Assembly: GCA_023213395.1 (NCBI GenBank)
Contig: CM041465.1
Location: forward strand, 35,595,741 to 35,659,740
Reading direction: 5' to 3'
Origin: Cycas panzhihuaensis
Lineage: Eukaryota > Cycadophyta
DNA: 64,000 bases
In this document: positions 10,070 through 21,971 of the stretch, piece after piece
Numbering within the stretch: position 1 is the stretch's first letter
How the letters are laid out: every line of letters starts with the position of its first letter
The notes under the pieces: generated by a model
Seen by the model: only the letters and a program-made list of their open reading frames with translations
Databases searched by the model: none
Told to the model about the DNA's origin: nothing
Translations under genes and position numbers: made by a program

Positions 10070-12600
10070 TAGCTTGATAGTATTATTTGAATTCAGTAAT
10101 ACTGCATAAGGAGTTAAGAAATCCAATTTTTTATCAATTTACAAATGATGTGTGAGATTGGAGATTGTTGTTGTTCGTGCAAAGGCACTCCCCTATATTA
10201 GTTGTTTTCAAAAGCAATTATCTGAGTATTGTTGAGCACACAAAACTAGTTATAATCTTCAAGGAGGAGTAGCCATTCACAAGCTACAGATGCTTGTTAG
10301 TTAAATTTTAATGGTATAAATTTTAAATATAGGTTGAAGATAGTTATTTGACATATTTATTTACATGTTTTTTATTATTTTGCACTAAACTGCAATCTGT
10401 TTTTTTTCAGTTTTTTTAATATTTTACATGTATTTCATTAATGTTAACATGCTAATATAATGATGTGCTCATTGTAAGCTCAATTTGATTGCTCTATTTA
10501 TTGAGTAGGCTTCACTATTTTAACAACAATATATAAGCACATGCAGATCTGAAGAGTGACAAATAGACACATGCAAACCCAAAATCATAGATCAAAAATA
10601 CAATGGAAAATACATTGAAAAGAGGATGTAAAGATTGATTATACAAACTTTAGAAAGGGGTGAAATATATTAAGAAAGGAATATTCTTATTGAATATACT
10701 AAATTATATATTATAAACTTTGTAAACTATATCAAAAAAATGAAATTTTTGATAAAGTACAAAATTGTGCAGCCTACATAAAAATGGGTGACTTGTGCCC
10801 TCTTCGATCGGTGGTATCTTCATCATTCTGCAATGAAATTTGATTCCAAAAAGTGTTGTGGCTTCACATCAATCTGATGAAGTGAATAGAAGCTTAAATC
10901 ATAGAAAAAAATCATTTGTTGAGTCATTTCGCTCTATGGAGATCGCATGGTCGAGTGAAGACACCCAACTATTTTTTTCATGTTTTAACCCAAACATAAG
11001 ACAGATATGGATCAAATTCACTCTCTAGGGATGGTGCTAATCTTTTCACAATGATCTGGCATCAATATGAAGTAGATGTACGCAAAACAGAGAAAAAAAC
11101 ATGGTGGAAAAATGTAAAAAGTTGCCCAAATCATGCCCAATTGATTTATCAGCAACATATCTCACATGCAGGTAAATTGTAAAGCAGATACAGGCCCATG
11201 CAAGGTGTAGCAAGAAAAAACAAAGTCAAAAATCAACTCCATTGAAAAAAAATTGGCATGCAAACCAAAAATGTGATCATAGGAGGAAGACGATCGTTTT
11301 TACATGCATAACAATGAAAGATGTGATGAAACCCTTGACAGTGACCTGTCATTCTAATCATTGACAACCTGACAATTTAATGCCAGGGTTATTTTTTGAA
11401 AAAATGCATTCATTTGTGAGAAAAAACATTTTTTGTAGAGGAATCCAATGTTGTTCAATCCAAAAAAGAAATATTCTATTGAGAATATTCTCAACAAAAC
11501 TTTGGATAAAATATATTTTATATTTTCTAAAGTTTAGGTGAAGCTAAATTGAATTGGGTTTTCATTTGGAGTCTGGTTCGAAGCCCCCTACCTACCAACC
11601 CCCAATCATATGGTTTTTTGGGTACCAAAGGCATTTCTAGACCATCCAGAGTCAAATTTTAGAAAATAAATATACCACAATGCATGATTTTTCAAGAACT
11701 ACAATTTGGCAGTGGTCATATGCAACAATTTAGAACAAAATATTGGTGAAAAATCTTTTCTTTTGTGTGTTTTTTAGTATTTGGCTACCTACAAGTAGAC
11801 CGAGGTAGCAAAAGTGATCATATCAATTGCCTGCATGTAACCTAATGTTATCTCCATTTGTTACTAATTATAATTGGCTCAATTCTTCCTAATTAACCAC
11901 GCTTGGCACTCGGCATGTGGCTTTTTTCTACATGGGAAGGGGCAAACTTGCAAGGCATTTGGTCTGATAGAGACAAGAACACATGTGATACGAAGAACAA
12001 TGTATGCGATTAGCCGAAGAGGACAATAATGATTACGTTTATGGAAGGCTTGTTAAGGCACCCAGAGATCGCATTGCAAAAATATTTTGCCCTCCAATTG
12101 ATATAATGTTCTGAAGGTTTTTTCGAAGGGGCAAAACAGGAGAGCGTCAGACAGGGCAATCAGAGTCTGGAAGTTCTAGCACAAGAAATTTTCTATTTCA
12201 AGCCAGAGGCTTGTCCTAAATTCCTAACAATAGCCACTTGCATTGCAGTTTATAGTGCCTAGATTGTGTTTTAAGCATGCGATTTGATGCTTGCATGTCT
12301 CCTTTTTCATTAAATTTTGTGTAATTTTTTATGCCATTTGTGTATTGCTAAGATTGCAATCCCATTTATAGATTCTTAGCACAATGTGACCATAGAGGAC
12401 CAACAGTTACCCTCAAGCATATAAAGCTTGCCATGCAAATCTTGTCTTCATCTTTAAACCCCAGAAAAGATTCCTTGTTCTTTGCGAGACTTAGTTTTGT
12501 TTTTGTTGTATTTGGAAAATTAGATCTAGTTTCTAGCTTTGTTTTGAGGAGGCAGTGACGACATTCAAGGTGATGGAGCAATACGATTGCAAGCAAAGAG
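10070..12600. other. AT-rich region without recognisable genes
   Basis: About 2.5 kb, rich in A/T runs. The longest plus-strand frame (10840-11028, 62 codons) has no recognisable motif and weak coding character. I see no LTR pair, RNA gene or clear repeat. The segment may be ancestral intergenic DNA around the PP2C relic or a very old, unreadable insertion. Confidence 0.5.
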
Positions 12601-12611
12601 CTATAAACTAG

Positions 12612-12938
12612 TTGGTGGACTGGCCGAAGAGATTAGTGCATGCCTATTCTAGTGGTCTACAGGATGGAGGTGTGTTTATTATGTCTCATGCATTTGGAAA
12701 TTGTTTATTAAAACAATATGTTGTCATTGAACCTGAGATTCAAGAAAATAGAGTTAACGATGACTTAAAATTTTTTTGGCCTCTAGGATGTATTAATAAG
12801 CAAGCAGCTTCACTTGTTAAATCAAAAGAAGACCTAGAAGTTGCAGCAAGAAATTTGACTGGAACTTCCTATTCTAATGGCAGCGTTGACAATATCACTT
12901 GTGATGTGATCCGTTGCATGACGTTTGAAAATGTTTGA
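12612..12938 (+). pseudogene. Protein phosphatase 2C (PP2C) C-terminal relic
   Basis: PP2C enzymes are Mg/Mn-dependent Ser/Thr phosphatases. Three signatures are readable: GGVFIMSHAFGNCLLKQYVV (family pattern GGVLAVSRAFGD), then EPEIQENRVNDDLKF, then GSVDNITCDVIRC (family SSDNITCVVVRF). The block that should read roughly LASDGLWD, with a metal-binding Asp, is reduced to WPLGCINKQAA, so the active site is damaged. About 100 codons remain of a normal 280-400. No upstream catalytic exons are seen, and it ends with a stop at 12938. It is a truncated gene copy, perhaps a former last exon. G2 lies 72 bp downstream. Confidence 0.75.
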
Positions 12939-13004
12939 AGTGCCCTAGTGAGCCTTTTGATAGAATTTAACGGAGACGAGGGCTCTTACAAGAGTTTTGA
13001 TCTT

Positions 13005-13009
13005 GAATC
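13005..13009. repeat. Target-site duplication of G2, left copy (GAATC)
   Basis: GAATC here and at 25478-25482 flank G2. Confidence 0.85.
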
Positions 13010-13487
13010 TATAGTGAACCAAATTGCTTAGTCTTGGCCGCCTTAGAAGCAGTGTTCTGACCAACTTACATGGGTTATTCAAGCTAATATTTCACCCTCA
13101 CTTGGTCGACTTCAATATGGAGGCAAAATCCAACTATATAAGGGAGCCAGGGGCTTCATTCCCATCCATCCTAGTGTTGATTTAGCATGAGATTTTCAGC
13201 CTTTAAGGCAACAGTACTTTGGCCCTTGGGTAGCAATATTCAGAGGCTACCTCGCCTCAAAGAGGAAGCATTATCTTGGCTCCAATACTATATTTAACTG
13301 ATATTTAATTATCCTCTAGTGATATTTTTGTTCATTCACTTCCCACTTATTTTGTGACTTGGGCATGCCTCTTTTCATTCATTTATTGTTGCGTTTTAGA
13401 CATATTTATTATCACTTGTTGTATATTACTGGTATTTGGAGTCTATTCTAATAGATACTCGGGATCCTAGCGAATCTCGTCACTACA
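13010..13487 (+). repeat. G2 5' LTR
   Basis: 478 bp, start TATAGTGAACC (the other copy has TGTAGTGAACC, so the TG has mutated) and end CACTACA. It pairs with 25005-25477 and is followed by the primer site. Confidence 0.9.
13134..13143 (+). promoter_or_regulatory. TATA-like box in G2 5' LTR
   Basis: CTATATAAGG inside the LTR. The 3' LTR has the weaker form caatataagg at the same place. Confidence 0.4.
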
Positions 13488-13489
13488 AG

Positions 13490-13501
13490 TGATATCAGAG
13501 C
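13490..13501 (+). other. G2 primer binding site (initiator-Met type)
   Basis: TGATATCAGAGC, one change from TGGTATCAGAGC, two bases after the LTR end. Confidence 0.85.
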
Positions 13502-13507
13502 TTCGTT

Positions 13508-14434
13508 TTGAAGCGGGAATTTAGAGGGAAAATAGAAAAATTAGTAGTCAAATTCCACACCCCTCTTCCCCCCACACCCCCCACCGAGATGGAACCTAGG
13601 ACGGGAAAAAGCCTCCCCAACAAGATGGTGAATCAAACCCCAAATCTAACAGAGGGGACAAACAAGAAACTAGACAAATTGAACAACATAAAAACTCTTG
13701 AAGAGCAAATAAGAGGGTGGATGAAAACTTTCAGAGAGCCTCATCAATTTCGAAGATCCGAGATAACAATGGAAGAAGAAGAATCATTAGGCATAGAGAA
13801 TCTAGGGGAATATGACACCTAAGACGAACCCATCAACCAAGAAAATTCCAACAGATATAAAGGCATAACATTTGAGAGAAGAGGACTGAAAAACACACAG
13901 ATAGATTATGGACTCAAGGGAACCAAACTTTCATTGGAAATGTTCGATCCAGATAGATCAAGGGATATCAAAAGTTGGTTACTACTAATGGAGATATATT
14001 TCGAGGCTTATGGATTAGATGACAAGGATAAGATATTAATGGCAACACTTCACTTATATGGAAGGGCATTACAATGGTTCTATTGGTGGAAGAAGATCAA
14101 CGTAGGGGTCTAAGGATCTTGAGACTATTTAAAAAGGAGTTTGATTAATCAATACAAAGACTCATGGACCATGGACTACTTCGCCTAACTAATGCAGCTA
14201 CAGCAAACAGGATTAGTACAAGAATGCACGGAGCAATTTCAAGGACTTCAATGTCTTGTTTCAGAAAGAATATCGACAGAATGTCTCATGGAAACCTACA
14301 TCAATGGGTTAAAGGAACCAATTAGGTTTCGCATCAAGTCTATGAGTCCAATAAATATTCAACACACGATTAAATTGCCCAAAAACATCAAAGTGGAATT
14401 CAAGGAGCGTCAACCAACATTTACGTGCAAATAA
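13508..14434 (+). pseudogene. G2 gag capsid remnant
   Basis: An open start region (13508-13822, charged and Pro-rich) is followed in the same frame, after a stop, by the capsid-like core. The core has LSLEMFDPDRSRDIKSWLLL, then ATLHLYGRALQWFYWW near 14045, and then LMQLQQTGLVQECTEQFQGL near 14195. Stops are near 13820, 14112 and 14190. This is the gag fold that builds the particle. The alternative start at 13588 (MEPRTGK) would also fit. Confidence 0.75.
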
Positions 14435-14571
14435 GAGGCAAATACGTACCAACACGAGGGGTCAAGCCCAAATTGGATAAAGTCAAGTACAAAGGCGAAT
14501 CCACCATTAGCAGTAAAAAATTTGAACAATACGAATGGAATATCGAGAGATGAACATCTCAAAAATGGGAC

Positions 14572-15178
14572 ATGCTTCAAGTGTGAGGGAAAATAGAATA
14601 GAGAACACCAATGTCCAACAAAAAAGGTGTTCACGATTAACAATGAAGAAGGGGAAATCCCAGAAGAAGAAGAGATTGAGCAAGCTCTAGAAGAAAACGC
14701 CGAAGTAGACCAACATTTGGAAGTGGATACTGAGAATGTACAAATTTCCTTACAAGCCATTACAGGACAGCAAGTCACCCCTCAAACCCGCAATTTCCAA
14801 GGGATGATTAAAGGAGCTCTGGTGGAAATTCTAGTAGATAGTGGCAGAAGCCGTAATTTCATCAACCCAGCCACAATGAAGAAGTTGGGATTAGCAATCC
14901 AAACATTAAATACATTTTAGGTGCCCATTGCAAACAAAAAAACTACCCCATGTGGAGGGTTTTGCAAGTCCGTAAATTTACAAATTGAGGATTATTCAGT
15001 AACCACATGCATGTTCATTATGCCAATTGGAAGCACGGATGCAATCTTAGGCATCCAGTGGTTACAAATGCTAGGGAATAAACTATATGATGCGATTCAT
15101 GTGCTTTTACTAGAAGGGACCAAAGTACAAGCTTCAAGCACACGCCATACCACCGGTACAATTGGTTCATCACATTAG
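14572..15178 (+). pseudogene. G2 zinc finger and aspartic protease remnant
   Basis: The zinc finger CFKCEGK-stop-NREHQC is at about 14575-14612, with a stop in its middle. The protease has ALVEILVDSGRSRNFINPAT near 14820 (active-site Asp-Ser-Gly intact) and GSTDAILGIQWLQMLG near 15030. A single in-frame stop lies at 14918-14920. The protease would cut the gag-pol chain. Confidence 0.8.
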
Positions 15179-15229
15179 ATGAAGAAAATATTGAAGAAGA
15201 ATCCCTCGGCGTACATATTAACATGCTAT

Positions 15230-16688
15230 AAAATAGCAGTAGAAGATGTGCCACCCGAAGTACAAGAAATCCTAAATGAGCATAGTTCAACATTTAAGGA
15301 ACCTTAAGGGCTCCCTCACCAACGCGAACATCAAAACGCTATTGAGCTAGTACCAAGAGCACCACTGGTAAACATGCAACCATACAGACACCCGTACCAC
15401 TTGCGAAAGGAGATTGAAAATATCACAAGGGAACTCCTAGTGCAAGGACAAATAGCGAATAGTACAAGCCCATTTGCGTCACTAGTGGTGGTGAACCCCA
15501 AAAAGGACAGATCCTACAGGATGTGTGTAGACTATTGAGGATTAAACAAATTGGCAGTAAAGAATCATTATCGCATCCCTAAAATAGACGATTTGCTCGA
15601 CGAGATTCATGGAGCAAGATATTTCATGAAAATTGATCTCAAATCCGGGTACCATCAGATCCATGTCAAAGAAGAGGACGTTTACAAAACAACTTTCTGC
15701 ACTCATGAGGGGTTGTTTGAGTTCAAAGTCATGCCATTTGGATTAATGAATGCCCGAACTACATTCCAAAGTACCATGGACGCAATACTCAAACCACTAT
15801 TACAGAAATTTGTACTAGTCCTTTTTGATGATATCTTAATATACAACAAAACTTGGGAAGAACACCTAGACCATATTAGGCGGTCTTGACAACCTTGGAA
15901 AAACACCAATTATATGCGAACATGCGAAAATGCACCTTTATAAAAGAAGAGTTGGAATATCTAGGGCACGTCATTAATAGGGAAGGGATAAAGATAGATC
16001 TGAAGAAGACATAAGCTATCGTCAATTGGACAACACCAAAGAATGTGATGGGGATAAGAAGCTTTTTAGGAGCATCAGGGTTCCTTCATCAGTTTATTAA
16101 GAGATATGCCAGTATTGCAGCACCACTGGCAGATCTTCTGAAGAAGGATGCGTTTCGATGGAACCAGTTAGCAAAGAAAGCTTTCAAAGACCTCAAAAGA
16201 GCGATGGTTATGGCACCGGATCTAGCAATACCGGATTTATCTCAGAATGCGATGCTTCTAAATTCGGGATTGGAGTCGTTCTAATACAAGAGGGTCGGCC
16301 AATAGCATATGAAAGCGGGAAGCTAAATAACATAGAGAAGTTAAAACCAATATATGACAAAGAGATGTTGGCAATTATGCATGCAATTCAACAATGGAGG
16401 CAATATTTGCTTCAAAACAAATTCATAGTTTGAACAGATCATGACAACCTAAAATACTTCTTGAATCAAAAAACTTTATCGGACTAATAACAAAAATGGG
16501 TGAGCAAACTACAAACATTTGCTTTCAGTATCAAATACAAAAAAGGGAAAGAGAATGTCATAGCAGACGCCCTGTCAAGGCTACCAGAGGAGAACAATGG
16601 AAAAATATCCCTCAAGGCAGTAACAGTAGCAACCCCTAATTGGATTCAGGAATTAATTATAGAATACAAGGGCGATCCATTCTTATAA
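15230..16688 (+). pseudogene. G2 reverse transcriptase and RNase H remnant
   Basis: The RT motifs are MCVDY-stop-GLNKLAVKNHY near 15520, KIDLKSGYHQIHVKEED near 15630, MPFGLMNARTTFQSTMD near 15730 and the active site LFDDILIYNKTWEEH near 15820. Both catalytic Asp are intact. RNase H has CDASKFGIGVVLIQEG near 16245 and ends KKGKENVIADALSRLPEE near 16540-16590. Stops or frame changes occur near 15538, 15888, 16012, 16240, 16432 and 16486. Confidence 0.88.
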
Positions 16689-16699
16689 AAAGTGTAGAA

Positions 16700-17898
16700 A
16701 ACATATAGACCCAAAAGACATCGAAGTTTGATCTGCATGGAGATTTTATTCTACGGAAAGGAAAGATATTTGTCCCAACAAAGTCCAAAGTAAAGGAGGT
16801 TTTTGTAGGTGAAGCTCACTCAACGCCTACAGGAGGACATATAGAAATTGATAAAACCTACCGAAAAATAAGGAATTCTCTTTACTAGAAGGGGATGAAA
16901 GAAGACATCCTAAAAAGGGTATCAGAATGTGACATTTGTCAACATACAAAGGCGAATGTGTGAAAAGCCTGGGATAGTTACAACCTCTATATATCCCAAC
17001 CCAAAAATGGGAAGAAACTTCTATGGATTTCATTACGGGCCTCCCATGATTAGAAGGAAAGGATGCTAATTTTGTAGTAGTAGGCATACTTATGAAATAT
17101 GCGCAATTTAGTGGGACGCAAACTATGGCGAAGGCAAGTCAGATTACGGAAGTATACATGAAAGAAATATATCAATTGCACGGGTTTCCAAAGATCATAG
17201 TCAATAATAGAGACCCAAAATTTACTAGCCAATTTTGACAAGATATGTTCAAGTTGGCAGGAACAAAATTACATATGAGTACTACTTATCACTCACAAAC
17301 GAATGGGTGAAGTGAGACAATAAACAAGTGTTTGGAAGGATACCTGCGAAACTTCTCCTCAAACAAACCAAACCAATGGCACAAGTGGCTCCACCTAGTA
17401 GAATGGTGGTACAGTACCACATGCCATATGTCAGCGAAAATGACTTCATTCCAAGCATTATATGGATATGAACCTCCATCTATACTTACCGGGACAAAAG
17501 TATCACAGGTTCAATCAGTCTGCGAACAACAAGAGCGGGTAGAGAGAACAATGCAAATATTAAAAGATAATCTAAATGCTGCAAGGAATAGGATGAAACA
17601 ACAAGTGGATGCAAAAAGAACAAAGAGGAGATTTGAAGTAGGAGATTGGGTCTTTCTCATACTTCAACCTTATAAGCAAGTATCAATGCAGCAAATGAAT
17701 AAACAAAAATTAGCATCCCAGTTTTACGGACCATACCAAGTCAAAGAAAAGATCAAGGAAGTATCATATTGCCTACTTCTAAATTTAGAAAGGAAAATTC
17801 ATATCATCTTCCATGTGTCTTGATTGAAGAAGGAAGGTAGGTAAGAAGATAACTCCTCAGACAATAGTTCCAAAATTAGACGAAGAGGGGAAGATAAC
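16700..17898 (+). pseudogene. G2 integrase remnant, up to the G3 insertion
   Basis: The zinc-binding end has GGHIEIDKTYRKI and CDICQHTKA (16830-16960). The core starts at WEETSMDFITGLP near 17010-17045 (first Asp) and continues with IVNNRDPKFTSQF near 17200-17230. The region normally holding the catalytic Glu reads HSQTNG-stop-SETINKCLE near 17300. The open part 17332-17823 has SAKMTSFQALYGYEPP and FEVGDWVFLILQPYKQ. The frame is then cut by G3 at 17899 and resumes at 24818. Confidence 0.85.
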
Positions 17899-18792
17899 TG
17901 TTGACTTTGAGCATCTCACTACACTCGTGAGATAGGTACACTTGTCAAGGTAACACAGGTAGTCTAGTCTAGGATACAGTCAACATATTCATATACTTCA
18001 ATCACAGAGATTTATTCACAATTCCACACAATCATGTCATAGTTTACACTCAACAATATAGTAATCAACACATATTCAGCATCCAATCTTCATAAAACAC
18101 ATAGAATCCACATTTCCACGTAACTCTTCTTTTATTAAGCAATAAGTCTTTGTACAATAGGTGCTAGAATGCATTCCCTGTGTATTTCAGCCACATACAC
18201 TGCTGTTGTCACATGTATACCTGCAAGGTACACATCATTATACACTGCTTTGTGATTTTGGCATACGTACTGGCTACCGTACCATTGAGTGTCTGAATAC
18301 TTGGCTCTCACCCTCGAGAGTATACCCTAGGATTGAATCACTCGGCTCTCACCCTGGAATGGTCCTCAAAGCATCATTAAATATGTCCCTTTGATGCCTT
18401 TTGGGTGAAAGGTTATGACCCAAAGTCATAAGCATACCTTTTTGTCACCAAGGTACCCTTTCACTTTACACATGATTAAGTCTCCTTAATGGTGTCTTTT
18501 TCTGATACGTACATCCGAACATATGTCCTTTTAGGCTGATGTCATCATTTTTGGGTGCATTTGGGTCAAATCTGTCCATATGTACCTTGTTGTTTGCTAG
18601 CGTACCGAAAATGGTACGCACCCTGTAATACATACCTTTTTGGTACACATCTGTCATACGTACCCAGATTGCATGTTTTTCACCTTTTTCCACTATGCGT
18701 ACCTCCGTACGGTCTGTACCTGCATTCCTCTGATCAATACAAGCCTGTATGCCGTCTATCTCAAAGTCCATATGTCAAAATATGTCCCAACA
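17899..18792 (-). repeat. G3 3' LTR
   Basis: TGTTGAC...CCCAACA, 894 bp, paired with the right LTR. It contains many GTAC-centred words such as GGTACGCAC and CATACGTACC. Confidence 0.9.
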
Positions 18793-18845
18793 TCTATCCC
18801 GGGCAAAAAATTTCAAAATTTGGGGTATTCCTCCTCCTCTCTGTT

Positions 18846-19513
18846 CTAAGGCTGCTCCTGCTGCCTTTGCTCTGTTGCTAGGTCTCGTGCAGCTAAAATT
18901 TCCTCATTGATTTGAGTGAGGGTTGCTATTATAACATCTTTCTCTTTGATCTTTTCTTGAAGCGCAGTTATTTCAGCCTTATGTTCCTCCCTTTGATCAA
19001 ACAAATTGTTTCTTGTGTTTTTCCTTCCATTTGGGTCGGCTATGATGATGTCTCCCATGTTTCCATTGCAGGGGAAAACTTCATCCATTCCTTAAGGGAG
19101 AGTTCTGCTTCAACTTCTTCCTTAGGTTTTCCCTCATCTCGTCTCCTCTTAGCACTTCTTTGTATCGCTTGTTTGGTACAATGTGGAATAGGAGTTCCTT
19201 TTTTGGTATGTATAGTGTATTTGATATGTACGTACACAGAATATTTGATTTTTTTTTTCAATGCCTTTGTTTTGTTTTGTTCAACTTTCCCTTGGTTTTT
19301 CGTATGATAATATATCTTTCCTCCATGCTTTACCATATTGCTTATTTGTATGATATGAGTTACGGTTGTTTTTTTCTGCTTTTTTTTTTTTTTTGTATTT
19401 TTTGTTACATACCGAACTGAATCACGTTCTGGTATCAAGGCAATCAAATTTACCTCAACTTCACGCAACACGATATGGTACAACCAACTAATTCGACTGG
19501 TAAGTTGCTCCAC
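18846..19513 (-). pseudogene. G3 remnant of the extra 3' reading frame with coiled-coil tail
   Basis: Between the integrase end and the 3' LTR, the minus strand encodes KKGTPIPHCTKQAIQRSAKR and then a heptad-like tail, EEHKAEITALQEKIKEKDVI and ATLTQINEEI. G4 encodes the matching TPGTPIPHQTKQAVHRRGKR (near 38600) and EIAALQDKIKEKDAI (near 38830). The N-terminal 200 codons present in G4 are missing here. The function is unknown; its position is where some plant gypsy elements carry an env-like or accessory frame. A frame change lies near 19080. Confidence 0.65.
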
Positions 19514-19545
19514 TCTAGTTGATATAGGGTTTCAGTTTACTACCC

Positions 19546-19913
19546 TTGACCATTTCATGCAGTAGTTGGCCTGATAGTTTCTTCAACTGGATAGTACCAT
19601 TCTTGTACACCTTCTCAATTATATATGGGCCTTTCCAGTGCATCTTCAATTCTCCTTGGGTTGTTTGGTATTTGTTGTCGAATCACCATACTCGACCACC
19701 CTTTTTGAAATACGATGTCTTGTTGTGGCCGCTGTGCCTTGCCTCTTTTCGCCTTTTCCTTGGTGTGGTATGCTTTGTCAATTTCTTCTTATGATCCCTT
19801 AATTGATCTTGGTTTATTATTCCTTCTCCTAACCAATGTTCTCTACAATGTCTCAAATGGGAAATTCCATATAGTGGTTCTCCATAAAAGGGTTTCACAT
19901 AATCTCCAATGTA
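19546..19913 (-). pseudogene. G3 deletion junction: second gag-like domain start fused to integrase C-terminus
   Basis: Reading leftwards, VKPFYGEPLYGISHLRHCRE (19830-19898) matches the start of the second gag-like domain of G4 (VKPFYGEWLYGTTHLTHCVE). After about 19800 the sequence jumps to an integrase tail with FKKGGRVW and GELKMHWKGPYIIEKVYKNG (about 19600-19670), a GPY/F module. About 3 kb of G4-like sequence (RT, RNase H, integrase core) was lost between these points. Confidence 0.75.
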
Positions 19914-20621
19914 TTATTCATGATTTCTCTCTTCTGGAGTGGAAATTTTGTTTCCTAGACCAGAATCTCTAGGGATACTCTCAGCAAATTCCTTTTCTTC
20001 TTCCTCAGATTTGGCGCCGATGGTTGAAAATGATCTTTCGTTGGGTAGGTGTACCTCTAAAAAATATGAGGAAGGTTTGTTACTTCCTTCCTCGGGCTCA
20101 GATGGGGGTGGGGAAGGGCAATCTACCTCAGGACCCACACCGGAGGTAGAGGGAAGGTTAGGGTTAGAGAGGGTTGGGGTATCAAGAGGTGAATTAGGGT
20201 AAGGGTTTGGGTTAAAAGGGGGATTTGGGTTTGGGTCTAGGTTTATAATGTTATTATTAACACTCGTATAATCAACAAATTTAGATTTAATATCAACGTC
20301 CTTAGTTACATTCCGAGAAAGTAGGTTACACCTATAGGAAGAAGAATTGACTTCATAAGCATCTTGCAACCAATAGTCCACAAATTTCATCCTATTTTCC
20401 TCATCTAAAGAGTTATAGATTTCTCCAAAGTAAGTTGGTTCTGTCTCTTGGAAGTCGATCAATCTGGTGGGTTCTTCGGCCATGTGGTAGAGATTTCCTT
20501 CGTCAAATGAAGAGGTTGTTGCTTCACTCACAATGGTTGTACTTGAACCATCGTCAGGTATCACTTCAATGGAATTCTTCCCCAACATTGGTAATACCAC
20601 TTCATTCCCTCCATCTGACAA
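19914..20621 (-). pseudogene. G3 conserved linker after the protease
   Basis: A 235-codon open frame continues the protease C-terminus. It shares with G4 the acidic YHMAEEPT segment, MKFVDYWLQDAYEVNSSSYR (G4: MRFVDYWLKDAYEVNSSSYR), the motif LPSTSGVGPEVD and a Pro/Glu-rich PPSEPEEGSN. An Asn-Pro repeat (NPNPPFNPNPYPNSP) is specific to G3. Such conservation between diverged copies implies selection on protein. Nothing in it resembles a known enzyme, and a disordered spacer or adaptor is possible. Confidence 0.65.
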
Positions 20622-20639
20622 GGTGAAAGTTATGTCTTT

Positions 20640-21320
20640 TCAACTTTGGAGACATTGGGTTTTGTATAGCCAAGGTCTCCCCAATAAGGCTAGATAGGGA
20701 GTTGCACCTTTCCCCGTTTCCACAATCGTAAAATCGATTTTCGCGACGATTCCTGCCACATCCACTTTGATGTTGGCCAGTTTTTCCACGGGTCGTACCA
20801 ACAATTCATTGGCTGGTTTTAGCGAATAAGTTGCTGCTTCCAACTTTGGGCTCCTTAACTTCCACCATGTCGAGGTGGGTAGTACATCCATAGCAACTCC
20901 TCCTTCCATGATTACTCTCGAAATTTTTTCTCCCAAAGCTATAATTGTCACCATGGGACCCATGTTGAAAAATGGCATCACTTTTTTCAAACTCTTGGTA
21001 ATTCCTTGTTGTTGTAATATTCCTCCTTTAATCGAACCTATCACTTGGCATAGGGGGATCGTTAGTTGCAATTGTTTCACCAAGTTCTCCATCAACGACA
21101 ACATTCGTGGGATATCTTTTACTGGTAATCCCTTAAATAATTCTTCCATTTGCACCACTTGGGGTTGTGTTTTTTGTTCTTCCGATATTTTTTCTTTCTC
21201 CTTTTGTCTATTTTTTCTTACATACACATCCTTAGTTTCTGGTTTCCCCATTGGCAGCATAGTCCCTATCTCGACTAGTTCTTTTAACTCTTGCTTTGCT
21301 TGTTGAAATCGATTTATCTC
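20640..21320 (-). pseudogene. G3 aspartic protease region
   Basis: The open frame 21260-20640 has an N-terminal helical part (MVQMEELFKGLPVKDIPRML near 21150). The protease-like fold follows: SRVIMEGGVAMDVLPTSTWW near 20900, whose active-site Asp is replaced by Glu (EGG for DGG), then FTIVETGKGATPYLALLGRP near 20700. G4 keeps VIVDGGAT at this site, so G3's protease is probably dead. The layout fits the gypsy retropepsin family. Confidence 0.75.
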
Positions 21321-21323
21321 GGT

Positions 21324-21908
21324 TCACTGGTTTGGATACCCTTCTTCTACATTCTCCTTTTGCTTCTTTTGGAGTTTTACATTTTTAGTACTCTCTGGTA
21401 TGATCGTCATTAAATTGGTAGCCTTGGATTTCCCCTTGCAATCTTTCGTTCTGTGCTCACTTGGCCAACAGTTGTTGCATACGAACGGTTTTTGTTCATA
21501 CTCCTGCTTAGTTGGGCAATTTGATTTCCAATGTCCGAACTGCAAACATATGGGGCATCTCCCCATTGGTTGTTTCTTCTTTGAGGATTCTTGCATACTC
21601 CTTGTTGTGTATACATTCTGAGGTGGGTTGCCTCCTCTTCCCCTACCTCGTCCTCTCTATGATCTTCCTCTCGGGTTGTAAAAACAATCCTTCGTCATAT
21701 GACTATCCACATCACATATGTGGCACCATTTATCCCTTTGGTGCATTGCACTATTCTTCGGATTAATTTCACACTCTTTTGTCGTGTGTGAACTCTCTTC
21801 GCAAATGCGGCACCATTTTTCAACCTTGAATTCGCGGTCCTTCTTTCTCTTTGCTACTTTCTCTTCTCTATTATTTCTCATTTTTAATCTTGCTAATTCC
21901 TTTCTCAA
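21324..21908 (-). pseudogene. G3 four-knuckle CCHC array (gag C-terminus)
   Basis: Four complete C-x2-C-x4-H-x4-C zinc knuckles follow each other: CRICEESSHTTKEC, CHICDVDSHMTKDC, CPICLQFGHWKSNC and CNNCWPSEHRTKDC. The linker between knuckles 2 and 3 is Gly/Arg-rich (RGRGRGGNPP-like, near 21640). Zinc knuckles bind element RNA for packaging. Most plant gypsy gags have one or two, so four is notable. A frame change near 21600 separates pairs 1-2 and 3-4. Confidence 0.85.
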
Positions 21909-21971
21909 AGCTTGTACTTCTGATTCCTCTTCCGAGACTCCTACCTGACAAAAGGGTCGGTTATACTGATT

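Noticed and set aside
10840-11028. 62-codon plus frame in the AT-rich region
   Set aside because: It is short, unmatched, and about what chance gives in AT-rich DNA of this length.
19160-19420. Phe/Tyr/Cys-rich plus frame that looks like a membrane protein
   Set aside because: It is the complement of Lys-rich G3 3' sequence with long T runs; composition alone explains the hydrophobic look.
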